This document shows, in pieces, positions 7,892 through 16,415 of a DNA stretch of 33,975 nucleotides. Every line of letters begins with the position of its first letter. Position 1 is the stretch's first letter. Location of the stretch: assembly GCA_964398915.1 (NCBI GenBank), contig CAYNOR010000021.1:1-33975 (forward strand). The letters are read 5' to 3'. The DNA is from Tichowtungia sp964398915. Lineage in GTDB: Bacteria > Verrucomicrobiota > Kiritimatiellia > Kiritimatiellales > Tichowtungiaceae. The notes beneath the pieces were generated by a model that saw only the letters and a list, made by a program, of their open reading frames with translations, made no database searches and was not told where the DNA came from. Both the position numbers and the translations under genes were made by a program.

Positions 7892-7905
7892 AACGGATAC
7901 CTCTC

Positions 7906-8637
7906 ATGAGAATTAACTCCTACACTCCACCAGGAACTCTGAACGCAGACCTTGTCGTTCTTTCGCCCGAAGAGTCGCATCACCTTGCGCGGGTACTCCG
8001 CGTCGAGGCCGGTCAGGAGTTGACGCTTTTTGACGGGCAGGGCATGCGCGCTGCTGGCTTCGTTGAGGCCATTACCAAAAAAGAAGTGACCGTCCGGATC
8101 ACCGCACGCGAAACGCTTCTGCCGCCTGCGGTTGAAATTACGCTTATTCAAGCCGTCTGCAAATCCGACCGTTTTGAACTGATTTTGCAAAAAGCGACGG
8201 AGCTGGGCGTTCGCCGGATTCAGCCGGTCATCACAAAAAACGCCAGCCTTCCCTGTGGAAAAATCGAAAAAATGGCCGGGCGGGGCGAAGCGATTATTCG
8301 GAACGCGGCCCAGCAATGCGGTACCGCCTGGCTGCCCGAGATTCAGGAGCTGGAAAAAATGGATGCCGTTTTTCCAATGATTGGCAAATTTGATGCTACC
8401 TTTATCGGCTCACTGCACCCTGATGCCAAACCGTTTCGCAAAATCTTCCGGACATTGGGAAAAACTGAAATTAAAACCGCCGCTTTACTGATCGGTCCGG
8501 AGGGCGACTTCACGGAAGAGGAAGTCAGCTCCGCCGTCGCGGCGGGTGCGATTCCTGTCACATTCGGACGGCAGATCCTGCGGACAGAAACCGCCGCCAT
8601 TTTCGGGTTGAGTGTTCTGGTTTACGAATTGTGTTAA
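7906..8637 (+). CDS. rsmE: 16S rRNA (uracil1498-N3)-methyltransferase
   Basis: SPOUT-family enzyme that methylates U1498 of 16S rRNA. The 243-residue product has an N-terminal PUA-like region with LSPEESHHLARVLR, then the knotted SPOUT domain with LIQAVCKSDRFELILQKATELG, LLIGPEGDFTEEEV, and the closing TFGRQILRTETAA. The order dnaJ then rsmE is common in bacteria. I chose the ATG at 7906; a TTG at 7843 would place the start inside palindrome C. No clear Shine-Dalgarno sequence is present, and the palindrome arm ends within about 15 bases of the start, so the hairpin could affect initiation. Confidence 0.93.
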   Translation: MRINSYTPPGTLNADLVVLSPEESHHLARVLRVEAGQELTLFDGQGMRAAGFVEAITKKEVTVRITARETLLPPAVEITLIQAVCKSDRFELILQKATELGVRRIQPVITKNASLPCGKIEKMAGRGEAIIRNAAQQCGTAWLPEIQELEKMDAVFPMIGKFDATFIGSLHPDAKPFRKIFRTLGKTEIKTAALLIGPEGDFTEEEVSSAVAAGAIPVTFGRQILRTETAAIFGLSVLVYELC

Positions 8638-8664
8638 CAGCCTGAGCGGGGACGAACGGAAGTT

Positions 8665-8781
8665 TTGGCATCAAAAAGCATAAAGGTTGACCGAATTGCG
8701 GCGGAAACCAGAATTGAATCGCTAATCCAGCAGGTAATGAGCGTTCTAAAACAGGGCATGTTGTTCATTTCCCCGTTTTAA
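8665..8781 (+). CDS. Possible small protein, 38 residues, not recognised
   Basis: A TTG-started frame between rsmE and tRNA-Gln encodes a peptide with a strongly helical, amphipathic stretch (IKVDRIAAETRIESLIQQV). GGAAG lies only two bases before the TTG, which is too close for a good ribosome site. The frame ends in the region of the tRNA promoter. It could be a short peptide, a gene remnant, or chance. Confidence 0.18.
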   Translation: MASKSIKVDRIAAETRIESLIQQVMSVLKQGMLFISPF

Positions 8782-8782
8782 T

Positions 8783-8811
8783 TTGACAACGACGGGGGCT
8801 CTTTTTATGGT
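8783..8811 (+). promoter_or_regulatory. Sigma-70-type promoter upstream of tRNA-Gln
   Basis: A perfect -35 box TTGACA (8783-8788) is followed after 17 bases by TATGGT (8806-8811), a 4/6 match to the -10 consensus. Transcription would start near 8818, about 46 bases before the mature tRNA. Confidence 0.5.
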
Positions 8812-8817
8812 TCCACG

Positions 8818-8847
8818 CTTCTCTCGGGAGGGAGGGGTGTTTTTTTT
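8818..8847 (+). terminator. Terminator-like hairpin between the promoter and tRNA-Gln
   Basis: CTTCTCTC (8818-8825) can pair with GGGAGGGG (8830-8837) over 8 pairs including three G-U, with a GGGA loop. A run of eight T follows at 8840-8847. It may end rsmE transcription or act as an attenuator of the tRNA transcript. A second, weaker pair CCCCGT/ACGGGG (8771-8776 and 8792-8797) lies just upstream. Confidence 0.4.
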
Positions 8848-8863
8848 GGCTTTAAACGGGGGC

Positions 8864-8934
8864 TGCCCGATAGTGTAATGGTAGCACACAAGATTTTGAT
8901 TCTTGGCGTCTAGGTTCAAATCCTAGTCGGGCAA
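8864..8934 (+). tRNA. tRNA-Gln (anticodon TTG)
   Basis: A complete cloverleaf: acceptor TGCCCGA pairs with TCGGGCA; a D arm with GTG/CAC around TAATGGTAG; anticodon stem CAAGA/TCTTG around the loop TTTTGAT; T arm CTAGG-TTCAAAT-CCTAG; discriminator A. CCA is not encoded. The anticodon TTG reads CAA (and CAG by wobble). prs follows 63 bases downstream on the same strand. Confidence 0.95.
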
Positions 8935-8997
8935 ATTCACTGTACAGGTGGACGAACCGGCTTAAGAGAACACATTATTATAAGGAATGAAGAAACT

Positions 8998-9927
8998 GTG
9001 AAAATTCTGTCAGGAACAGCTCATCGGGATTTGGCGGAGCGTATTGCCGCCCAGGCCGGAGAGAAGCTTTGTGATGTGCAGATCAGCCGCTTTCCGGATG
9101 GCGAAATCTTTATTAAGATTGCCGAAAACGTCCGCGGGTGCGATGTGTTCATTATTCAGCCGACGTCTTATCCGCCGAACGAAAACCTGATGGAACTGTT
9201 GATTATGATTGATGCGGCGAAGCGGGCTTCTGCTGCGCGCATTACGGCGGTGATGCCGTTTTACGGCTACGCCCGGCAGGATCGCAAAGATCAGCCGCGT
9301 GTGCCGATTACGGCCAAACTGGTGGCCAATTTGCTGGTAGCCGCCGGCACCAACCGGTTGCTGACTATGGATTTACATGCTCAGCAGATTCAGGGCTTTT
9401 TTGATATTCCGGTGGATCATCTCTATGCCGCGCCGGTTTTTGTGAAATATTTGCGCGACCAGCAGTTGAAAGATCTTGTTGTGGTGGCTCCGGATACCGG
9501 CGGAATGAAGTTAGCGGCTGCGTATGCCGACATGCTGGATGCCGGCTTGGCCGTGGTGGGCAAGGAGCGTAAAAGTGCTGAACGGGTTGAGGCGACCCAT
9601 TTGGTGGGCGATGTAAGAGGGTGCAATGCTGTACTGGTGGACGATATGACCTCAACGGCAGGCACATTGACTGCGGCGGCGCAGTTGCTGGAAAAAGCCG
9701 GTGCGGCATCTATTCGTGCGGCAGTCAGTCACTCGCTGCTGAGTTGTAAAGGGGTGGAGCGGTTGAACGCATCTCCGATCATTGAACTGGTAACGACGGA
9801 CAGTATTCCGGCGCGTTGCGATGTTGGCAGTAAGGTCAAGGTGCTTTCTGTGGCTGAGTTGCTGTCCGAAGCGATTCGCCGCATTCATGATAATAATTCG
9901 GTAACATCACTTTTTAGAATAACTTGA
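8998..9927 (+). CDS. prs: Ribose-phosphate pyrophosphokinase (PRPP synthetase)
   Basis: Makes PRPP from ribose 5-phosphate and ATP for nucleotide, histidine and tryptophan synthesis. The 309-residue product is normal for class I enzymes. Visible motifs: SRFPDGEIFIKI near the N-terminus, the ATP-binding YGYARQDRKD, the metal-binding LLTMDLHAQQIQGFF, and the PRPP loop VLVDDMTSTAGTLT near 213-226. The start is GTG, with AAGGA about 11 bases upstream. It heads a run of closely spaced plus-strand genes through lpxD; rplY follows after 13 bases, the usual prs-rplY-pth order. Confidence 0.97.
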   Translation: MKILSGTAHRDLAERIAAQAGEKLCDVQISRFPDGEIFIKIAENVRGCDVFIIQPTSYPPNENLMELLIMIDAAKRASAARITAVMPFYGYARQDRKDQPRVPITAKLVANLLVAAGTNRLLTMDLHAQQIQGFFDIPVDHLYAAPVFVKYLRDQQLKDLVVVAPDTGGMKLAAAYADMLDAGLAVVGKERKSAERVEATHLVGDVRGCNAVLVDDMTSTAGTLTAAAQLLEKAGAASIRAAVSHSLLSCKGVERLNASPIIELVTTDSIPARCDVGSKVKVLSVAELLSEAIRRIHDNNSVTSLFRIT

Positions 9928-9940
9928 GGAGAAAAGAGCT

Positions 9941-10594
9941 ATGGACGCAAAGATTACATTGAAGAGTAGAGATGAAAATGGTTCCGCCAATGCGCGCCGG
10001 TTGCGCCGTGACGGCTGGGTGCCCGGTGTTATTTACAGCGACGGCGGAGCCGCCCGTTCTGTATCATTGCCGAAACATGAATTCCAGCAGATGCTGCGTC
10101 ACCATGCCAGTGAGCATGTGATGATTAAAATACAGATCGATAGCGGTGCGGAGGAATCCGTGCTGTTGAAAGAAGTGCAGCATAACGTAATTAACGGCGA
10201 TGTGGTTCATGTAGACCTGCAGAAAGTGGACATGAACAAGAAGCTTCGCGTGGAGGTTCCGATTGAGCTCGTTGGAGAAGCCGAAGGCGTCCGGAATCAG
10301 GGCGGCGTGCTCGACCACCTGTTGCACCACGTTCAAATTGAATGTTTCCCAGCGGATATTCCGGAGGAAATCAGCGTGGATGTAACGGCGCTGAAACTTG
10401 ATGAGACGCTTACGATCAAGGACATTCAAAGCGTTGTTGCGAAGTACACGATTTTGATGGATGCAGACATCGGTGTCGCTTCGGTTTCGCTGCCGAAGGT
10501 TGTTGAAGAAGAGCCGGCGGCTGGTGACGCTGCGGCGGTTCCTGCTACGCCTGAAGTGATCCGTGAGAAGAAACCGGAAGAAAAGGCGGAATAA
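9941..10594 (+). CDS. rplY: 50S ribosomal protein L25 (Ctc/TL5 long form)
   Basis: Binds 5S rRNA in the large subunit. At 217 residues it is the long Ctc/TL5 type: the L25 RNA-binding domain (about residues 1-95, with RDGWVPGVIY) followed by the TL5 beta domain (about 96-185, with ELVGEAEGVRNQGGVLDHLLHHVQIECFP and DIPEEISVDV). The charged, Ala/Glu-rich tail (about 190-217) is low complexity. A strong GAGGAG precedes the ATG. It is cotranscribed with prs and pth by position. Confidence 0.95.
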   Translation: MDAKITLKSRDENGSANARRLRRDGWVPGVIYSDGGAARSVSLPKHEFQQMLRHHASEHVMIKIQIDSGAEESVLLKEVQHNVINGDVVHVDLQKVDMNKKLRVEVPIELVGEAEGVRNQGGVLDHLLHHVQIECFPADIPEEISVDVTALKLDETLTIKDIQSVVAKYTILMDADIGVASVSLPKVVEEEPAAGDAAAVPATPEVIREKKPEEKAE

Positions 10595-10620
10595 AACCGT
10601 TCTTTTCGGAGGCCGTTTGA

Positions 10621-11187
10621 GTGAAGGTTATTGTCGGGCTGGGAAATCCAGGGCGGGAGTATGAGCCGACCCGCCACAATATCGGGTTTCTGGTGCTGGA
10701 TGAACTTGCCGGGCGCTCAAACGTGTCCTTTCGCCGGAACTGGTGGTCTCCAGTGCAGACGGCAAAAGTCGTCATCGGTTGCGAAACCGTGCAGCTGGTG
10801 AAGCCCCAAACATTTATGAATCGAAGCGGTTTGGCGGTCGGGCCGGCGCTTCGCAAAGCCGGCGGTGCAGTTGGAGATCTGCTGGTAGTGTTTGATGATG
10901 TGGCTCTCGGCTGGGGGCAGTTGCGAGTGAGAGCGCAGGGCTCAGCGGGCGGACACAACGGAGTGCAGTCGATTTTGGAGGTGTTGGAGAGTGACGCTTT
11001 CGGGCGGATTCGGGTTGGCATCGGCCCGAAACCTGATAGTGTGTCGCTCGCGGATTTTGTCCTCGGCCCGTTTTCAGACGCCGAGCGGCGGAATTTGGAG
11101 GATGTGGTTAGCCGTGCCGCGGATGCGGTGGAGATGGTCTGTACCGCGGGGGTTGAGCAGACCATGAACTGCTTTAACAGAGGATAG
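10621..11187 (+). CDS. pth: Peptidyl-tRNA hydrolase
   Basis: Cleaves peptidyl-tRNA released by stalled ribosomes. The 188-residue product has the family motifs GLGNPGREYEPTRHNIGF with the catalytic His, KPQTFMNRSG, and FDDVALGWGQLRVRAQGSAG with the catalytic Asp, then GGHNGVQSI. The start is GTG with GGAGG upstream. It sits between rplY and rpsF in the housekeeping run. Confidence 0.96.
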   Translation: MKVIVGLGNPGREYEPTRHNIGFLVLDELAGRSNVSFRRNWWSPVQTAKVVIGCETVQLVKPQTFMNRSGLAVGPALRKAGGAVGDLLVVFDDVALGWGQLRVRAQGSAGGHNGVQSILEVLESDAFGRIRVGIGPKPDSVSLADFVLGPFSDAERRNLEDVVSRAADAVEMVCTAGVEQTMNCFNRG

Positions 11188-11204
11188 GAGTAAGGAGAGA
11201 GAAA

Positions 11205-11516
11205 TTGAAAACATTGTATGAGGGACTTTTTATTTTCCCGGAAACACTGGAAGACGCGCAGCTGGATCTGGCGATTGACGCGGTAAAGACCGAAATTGAG
11301 AAGCTGGGCGGCACACTGGACAGCTCTACGAAACTGGGCAAACGGTCGTTTTCGCGTCCGCTCAGAAAGAAAAAAGCCGGCAATTATGTGGTGATCATGC
11401 TCCGTCTGGATGGCGTGCAGCTTGATGCATTCAAACGCCGTCTAAAACTGGCTACCAACGTATTCCGTTCACAATTTATGGTGAAAAACGAGTCGGGCGT
11501 GGCTCAGGAGGCGTAA
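11205..11516 (+). CDS. rpsF: 30S ribosomal protein S6
   Basis: Primary partner of S18 in the 30S platform. The 103-residue product has YEGLFIFPETLEDAQLD at the start, and GGTLDSSTKLGKRSFSRPLRKKKAGNYV in the middle, typical of S6 (WGKRKLAYPI in the E. coli form). The start is TTG with AAGGAG at good spacing. The order rpsF-ssb-rpsR-rplI is a classic conserved cluster, and ssb begins one base after the stop codon. Confidence 0.93.
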   Translation: MKTLYEGLFIFPETLEDAQLDLAIDAVKTEIEKLGGTLDSSTKLGKRSFSRPLRKKKAGNYVVIMLRLDGVQLDAFKRRLKLATNVFRSQFMVKNESGVAQEA

Positions 11517-11517
11517 G

Positions 11518-11949
11518 ATGTCGACCCTGAATCGAGTATTCCTGATGGGCAATCTGACCCGCGATCCCGAAGTGCGTTATACGCCATCGGGTACGGCGGT
11601 GGGCGATCTGGGATTAGCGATTAACGAAACCTATAAAAACAAAGACGGCGAAGCCGTTGAGACTACGGTTTTTGTCGATGTGGAAGTTTGGGCCCGACAG
11701 GCTGAAACCTGTATGGAGTATCTCCATAAAGGGTCTCCGGTTTTTGTTGAAGGCCGTTTGAAACTGGATCAGTGGACGAATCAGCAAAACGAGAAGCGCA
11801 GTAAATTGAGGGTGCGTGCGGATCGTGTTCAGTTTCTGGGTGCACCCCGGCGTGGTGCCGATGAGGCTGCTGATGCGCCAAAAAGCGGCATGCCGCACCC
11901 CGTAGACGGTGAAATGCCGGTTGCGGATGAAGACAACATCCCGTTTTGA
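11518..11949 (+). CDS. ssb: Single-stranded DNA-binding protein
   Basis: Coats single-stranded DNA in replication and repair. The 143-residue product has the OB-fold signatures LNRVFLMGNLTRDPEVRYTPSGTAV, FVDVEVWARQAE and GSPVFVEGRLKLDQW, then a flexible linker and the acidic interaction tip DEDNIPF, close to the canonical DDDIPF that recruits replication and repair proteins. It starts one base after the rpsF stop codon, so it is probably translationally coupled. Confidence 0.96.
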   Translation: MSTLNRVFLMGNLTRDPEVRYTPSGTAVGDLGLAINETYKNKDGEAVETTVFVDVEVWARQAETCMEYLHKGSPVFVEGRLKLDQWTNQQNEKRSKLRVRADRVQFLGAPRRGADEAADAPKSGMPHPVDGEMPVADEDNIPF

Positions 11950-11968
11950 TAAGGAAAGGATATAGATC

Positions 11969-12178
11969 ATGGCATATGTGGTAGAGAAAGAGGAAAAGGG
12001 CGGTCGGCTTTTGGAAGGCGTGACTGAAATTGATTACAAAGATGCGGACCTGCTCCGTAAGTTCATGACCGAGCGCGGCAAAATTCTTCCGCGGCGTTAT
12101 ACCGGCGTGACTTCCAAGCAGCAGCGGGAGGTCAAGCGGGCTATCCGTCAGGCGCGTGTAATGGGACTTGTGCGCTAG
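11969..12178 (+). CDS. rpsR: 30S ribosomal protein S18
   Basis: Small-subunit protein that pairs with S6. The 69-residue product has IDYKDADLLRKFMTERGKILPRR followed by YTGVTSKQQREVKRAIRQAR, diagnostic of S18. It contains no cysteine, so it is the zinc-free form. AAGGAAAGGA lies upstream of the ATG. Confidence 0.96.
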   Translation: MAYVVEKEEKGGRLLEGVTEIDYKDADLLRKFMTERGKILPRRYTGVTSKQQREVKRAIRQARVMGLVR

Positions 12179-12202
12179 AGCACGAATAGAGGAGATAGAG
12201 AA

Positions 12203-12652
12203 ATGTCTGTAGAAGTTTTATTAATGAATGCGGTGCCCGGACTCGGGATTGAAGGCGATGTGGTGCGTGTAGCTGAAGGCTATGCCCGGAACTATCTCTT
12301 TCCCGGAGGATTGGCCGCAGAAGTAACTGATGGTAAAAAACGCCAGATCGAAAAGAAGCGTATCGAGCGTCTTGAACTCATGCGTAAAGAGCAAACCGCA
12401 GCAGAAGAATTCGCGAAGAAATTTGAGACAGTCTCCTGCACGATTGCCGTGAAAACGTCTGAAGGCGGTAAGATGTTCGGCTCGGTCGGAGTTGCACAGA
12501 TTATTGAAAAAATGGCCGAACAGGGATTTGTTCTGGATCGCGGTCAGATTAAGCTGGATGCTCCGTTGCATGAACTTGGTGTGTTTGACATCACAGTTAC
12601 CCTCCACCCCGAAGTGAAAACTGTACTGAAGGTATGGATCGTTGAAGAATGA
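12203..12652 (+). CDS. rplI: 50S ribosomal protein L9
   Basis: Large-subunit protein with two domains joined by a long helix. The 149-residue product has the N-terminal rRNA-binding domain (VLLMNAVPGLGIEGDVVRVAEGYARNYLFPGGLA, about residues 5-38), the long connecting helix, and the C-terminal domain (GKMFGSVGVAQI and LDAPLHELGVFDITVTLHPEV). Length matches the family. It overlaps dnaB by four bases (ATGA). Confidence 0.95.
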   Translation: MSVEVLLMNAVPGLGIEGDVVRVAEGYARNYLFPGGLAAEVTDGKKRQIEKKRIERLELMRKEQTAAEEFAKKFETVSCTIAVKTSEGGKMFGSVGVAQIIEKMAEQGFVLDRGQIKLDAPLHELGVFDITVTLHPEVKTVLKVWIVEE

Positions 12653-14028
12653 GTTCTATCGATCAGAGCGGGCGTCGTCTTCCGCCCTACAGTGAGGAAG
12701 CCGAACGTGGCGTTCTCGGCTCCGCTCTGATCGAATCTTCCCGCGTCATCGAACTTTGTTCGATGAAGGCCCTGTCGGCTGATTCATTCTATGTCCCGGC
12801 CCACCGGCTGCTCTTTGAGCAGCTTATGGGGATGTACCAGAAGGCGCAGGCGATCGACCTGCTGACGGTCGGCGAAGATCTGAAAAAAATCGGGCGGCTC
12901 GATCAAACGGGCGGGTACACTTTTCTTGAGGGGTTGATTGACAGCACCCCGACTTCGGCGCATGCCGAATACTACATCGATATTGTTCAGCAGAAGCACT
13001 TGTTGCGGCGCATTATTAATCAGGCCGCCGAAGCGATTGATTGTTGTTATACGGATGATGATGCGGAGTCGCTGCTGAGTCGCACAGAAGAGGCCTTCTT
13101 CGAGTTAAGCGATAAAAAGACCGCTTCGTCCGAGGCCTGGAAAAATGTCGTTTATAATACGACCGGGCAGATCATAAACGGCAACATTCAGGACAACGGT
13201 GTGCCGACCGGATTTATGGATCTCGATAAGCTGCTGCGCGGACTCCATAACACCGATATGATCGTGCTGGCTGCGCGTCCGTCGATGGGCAAAACATCGC
13301 TGGCCATGAACATTGTTGAAAATGCTGCGCTTGGACGCAGTGGCGGTAAAAAGTTCGCAGTGGGTGTGTTCAGTCTTGAAATGTCGCAGGAGCAGCTGGT
13401 CCGGCGCATGCTTTACTGCAAAGCCGGTGTGCCAGCCTGGAAAGATTTTTTTTCAGAAATTGATCGCAACCGGATCACGTCTGCGTCTGACCAGCTGGGA
13501 AAAGCTTCAATCGTCGTGGATGATTCTGCCGGTCTGGATGTCATGGATTTGCGCGCGCGCGCGCGACGGATGAAACGCATTCATCATGTCGATTTGATCG
13601 TAATCGACTATTTGCAACTATTGGCTGATAAACGCCGTTCACGCGAAGGCCGCCAGCAGGAAACAGCATCCATTTCAAACAGCATCAAGGCGATGGCGAA
13701 GGAATTGAAAATTCCTGTATTGATTTTGAGCCAGCTCAGCCGTGCACCGGAGCAAGGTACTCGCGACGGCAAACCCCGGCTTTCCGACCTGCGCGACTCC
13801 GGAGCCATTGAGCAGGATGCCGACGTCGTCTTATTGCTTCAGCGGCCCTATTATTATAGTAAGGATAAAGAAGCGGATGCGGCCGCTGGAGACGATACGC
13901 TGGCGATTGTAGATGTTGCTAAGCATCGTAACGGACCGATCGGCGAAGTGAAGCTGAACTTTTTCAGAGATATTACGAGATTTGAAAACCTGGAGACACG
14001 GCACGGGGTTGATGGTGCGGCGGAGTAA
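12649..14028 (+). CDS. dnaB: Replicative DNA helicase DnaB
   Basis: Hexameric helicase that unwinds DNA at the replication fork. The 459-residue product has the N-terminal collar domain (PPYSEEAERGVLGSALIE, about residues 12-115) and the RecA-like ATPase: Walker A ARPSMGKTSLAMN near 210, Walker B VDLIVIDYLQLL near 317, then LKIPVLILSQLSRAPE and DLRDSGAIEQDAD, typical of DnaB. No intein is present. It is translationally coupled to rplI by the four-base overlap, completing the rpsF-ssb-rpsR-rplI-dnaB cluster. Confidence 0.96.
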   Translation: MSSIDQSGRRLPPYSEEAERGVLGSALIESSRVIELCSMKALSADSFYVPAHRLLFEQLMGMYQKAQAIDLLTVGEDLKKIGRLDQTGGYTFLEGLIDSTPTSAHAEYYIDIVQQKHLLRRIINQAAEAIDCCYTDDDAESLLSRTEEAFFELSDKKTASSEAWKNVVYNTTGQIINGNIQDNGVPTGFMDLDKLLRGLHNTDMIVLAARPSMGKTSLAMNIVENAALGRSGGKKFAVGVFSLEMSQEQLVRRMLYCKAGVPAWKDFFSEIDRNRITSASDQLGKASIVVDDSAGLDVMDLRARARRMKRIHHVDLIVIDYLQLLADKRRSREGRQQETASISNSIKAMAKELKIPVLILSQLSRAPEQGTRDGKPRLSDLRDSGAIEQDADVVLLLQRPYYYSKDKEADAAAGDDTLAIVDVAKHRNGPIGEVKLNFFRDITRFENLETRHGVDGAAE

Positions 14029-14031
14029 AAT

Positions 14032-16398
14032 ATGATAAAAAAACTTTTTGGCGTGCTGATATTGACGGTCGGGCTGGTTGTCCCCGGTTTTTCTGCATTC
14101 GTGCTCAGTGAAATCCGGATAGAGAATGTCGAGAACGCGCAACTCGATCAGTCTTTCGTGCAGGCCTATACCTCGTTGCGGGCTGGGCAGGCGATTGAAA
14201 GCGAAACGGATCTGAATACGGCCGTTGCTCGTGATGTTGATAATCTGCGCCGCTCAGAGCGGTTCTCTTATGTGCGTGCGGTTGTAGAGCAGGATGGCGA
14301 TAAGTTTACGCTGGTTTATAAGGTGGCCAGCCGGTTGCGGTTGCGACAGATTGATATCACCGGTGCGGCGGGGATCGGTAACCGTAAGATCAAAAAGGAA
14401 CTTGGTCTCGAATTAGGTGATTATGTGGATCAGGCGCTGGTCGGTGAAAAAGTGCGCAAAGTCGAAGCATATTGCCAGAAGAATAAATACCCGGATGCGA
14501 GTATTACCTGGGAGCTTAAAGCAGATGAAAAAACTGCGGCGGCCGATTTGTTATTGAAGGTGAGTGAGGGTGAAAAACTGCGGGTAAAAAAGATTCGTTT
14601 TGAAGGTGAGCATGTTGCAAGCGACAGTTTTTTCCGGCGGATAACGCCGAATATTTTCCCGTCACGAAAAACTGCCGACCGGTTTAATCCCTGGGAGCTG
14701 CGGAAGGTAATGCAGCAGAAGAAGACCTGGTGGATCACGCCTTGGTTCGGGGCCTATAAGCCGGAAATGAAGGAAGCCGATATTGCAGCTATCCGTAAGG
14801 TTTATCAGGATCGCGGTTTTCTGGATGCAAAGGTTGAAGGGCCGGAACTTAGACCGCTAGGTGACGGGAAGCTGGAGATTGTCTATCGCATTAAGGAGAG
14901 CGTTAAGTATCAGATCGGCACAGTCGAGTTTGACGGAAATACGTTGTATGAAACGGCTGAACTTGAAAAACAGCTGAAGATACAGTCCGGTGCTGTCGCA
15001 TCCCGGAAGGCTATTGATGATGCTGCGTCTGCTGTCAACCGGTACTACGGTAACCGCGGGTATATTCGCAATGATGTACAGCCGGTAATCAATACGGATC
15101 CTGAAACGAAAATCGCCACCATTCGTTTTAACGTGCATGAAGGTGAACTGGCTAACATCAATGAAATAGATATTCGCGGAAACGAAAAGACCAAAGACGA
15201 AGTGATGCGTCGGGAACTGGCGGTTTATCCTGGTGAGCTTTTTCATCAGGGCAAAGTGGAAACCAGCGAAAGCCGTCTTAAGAATCTTGGATATTTTGAA
15301 ACGGTCAGCAGTTCATATGCTCCGGCCGAAGGAACTAATACCTACGACCTGACCTTCAAGGTAAAAGAAAAAGCCATGGGCAGTTTTCTGATCGGCGCGG
15401 GTTTTTCCAGCGTAGATGACCTGGTCGGCTTCGCAGAACTTTCGCATGGTAATTTTGATATTAACCGCTGGCCGCCGGTTGGCGACGGGCAGAAAATGAA
15501 AGTTCGTGTGCAGGCAGGTACGAAGCGTAATGACTTGGAAATTTCGTTTATCGAGCCATGGTTCATGGATCGTAAATTGGCGCTGGGTCAGGATTTGTAT
15601 TATCGCACCGCCAGCTATTACAGCGATCAATTCGATTTACAGACGCTGGGAAGCAAAACGTCGCTCACTAAACCGATTCTTGATCCGTTTACCCGCGGCT
15701 CGGTGAGTTACGCCCTTGAACAGTTCACTGTTGATAATGTGGATGCGCCGCTTGGAGCCAATATTTTGGAGGATGAAGGCGACCATCTGAAATCAACCGT
15801 TGGCCTCGGAATTTCCCGCGACACGCGCGATCAGTTTTTTATTCCAACCAAAGGAAATTTCAGCTCAGCCGGTGTGGAGCTGTCTGGCGGACCGCTCGGC
15901 GGCGATGAAGAGATTTATATGTTTGAAGCCAAATCGTCCCAGTTCTGGCCGGTGCTGGATGATCATGTTTTTAATCTCAAAGGAGAGGTTCGTACGGTCG
16001 ACAGTTATGGCAGTTCGGATCGGGTGCCGATTTTTGACCGGCTTTTCCTTGGGGGGCCGCGCAACATTCGCGGGTTTAGATATCGGGATGTCAGCCCGCG
16101 CGATCCGAATAACGGTGATGAACCGGATGGCGGTCTGAGCAGTTGGTACGGCACGGCGGAGTACACCGTTCCTCTGTGGAGCAAAATCCGCGCCGCAGTA
16201 TTTTATGATATCGGTGCAGTTTCTGAGACCTCCTTTGATTTTTTTGGTGCGGATATTAACTCCAGCTACGGTATCGGCGCGCGTATTGATCTGCCGATGT
16301 TTCCGTTGCGGCTGGACTATGCGATCCCGCACATTACCGATAAAAGCAACGAGGGCGCAGGCGGACGATTCAGCTTCCTGCTGGGTTATTCATTTTGA
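14032..16398 (+). CDS. bamA: Outer-membrane protein assembly factor BamA
   Basis: Core of the machine that folds beta-barrel proteins into the outer membrane. The 788-residue product has an N-terminal signal peptide (ending near FSAFVLSEI), a series of POTRA domains (about residues 25-430, with IRIENVENAQLDQSF and repeated VNRYYGNRGYI/VYQDRGFLDAKV-type segments), and a C-terminal barrel (about 440-788). The barrel has the loop-6 motif IRGF near residue 678 and ends in aromatic SF, the expected beta signal. GGAG precedes the ATG. ompH and lpxD follow directly, the usual envelope-biogenesis order. Confidence 0.95.
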   Translation: MIKKLFGVLILTVGLVVPGFSAFVLSEIRIENVENAQLDQSFVQAYTSLRAGQAIESETDLNTAVARDVDNLRRSERFSYVRAVVEQDGDKFTLVYKVASRLRLRQIDITGAAGIGNRKIKKELGLELGDYVDQALVGEKVRKVEAYCQKNKYPDASITWELKADEKTAAADLLLKVSEGEKLRVKKIRFEGEHVASDSFFRRITPNIFPSRKTADRFNPWELRKVMQQKKTWWITPWFGAYKPEMKEADIAAIRKVYQDRGFLDAKVEGPELRPLGDGKLEIVYRIKESVKYQIGTVEFDGNTLYETAELEKQLKIQSGAVASRKAIDDAASAVNRYYGNRGYIRNDVQPVINTDPETKIATIRFNVHEGELANINEIDIRGNEKTKDEVMRRELAVYPGELFHQGKVETSESRLKNLGYFETVSSSYAPAEGTNTYDLTFKVKEKAMGSFLIGAGFSSVDDLVGFAELSHGNFDINRWPPVGDGQKMKVRVQAGTKRNDLEISFIEPWFMDRKLALGQDLYYRTASYYSDQFDLQTLGSKTSLTKPILDPFTRGSVSYALEQFTVDNVDAPLGANILEDEGDHLKSTVGLGISRDTRDQFFIPTKGNFSSAGVELSGGPLGGDEEIYMFEAKSSQFWPVLDDHVFNLKGEVRTVDSYGSSDRVPIFDRLFLGGPRNIRGFRYRDVSPRDPNNGDEPDGGLSSWYGTAEYTVPLWSKIRAAVFYDIGAVSETSFDFFGADINSSYGIGARIDLPMFPLRLDYAIPHITDKSNEGAGGRFSFLLGYSF

Positions 16399-16415
16399 CC
16401 GGAGGAGTTCTTAAT

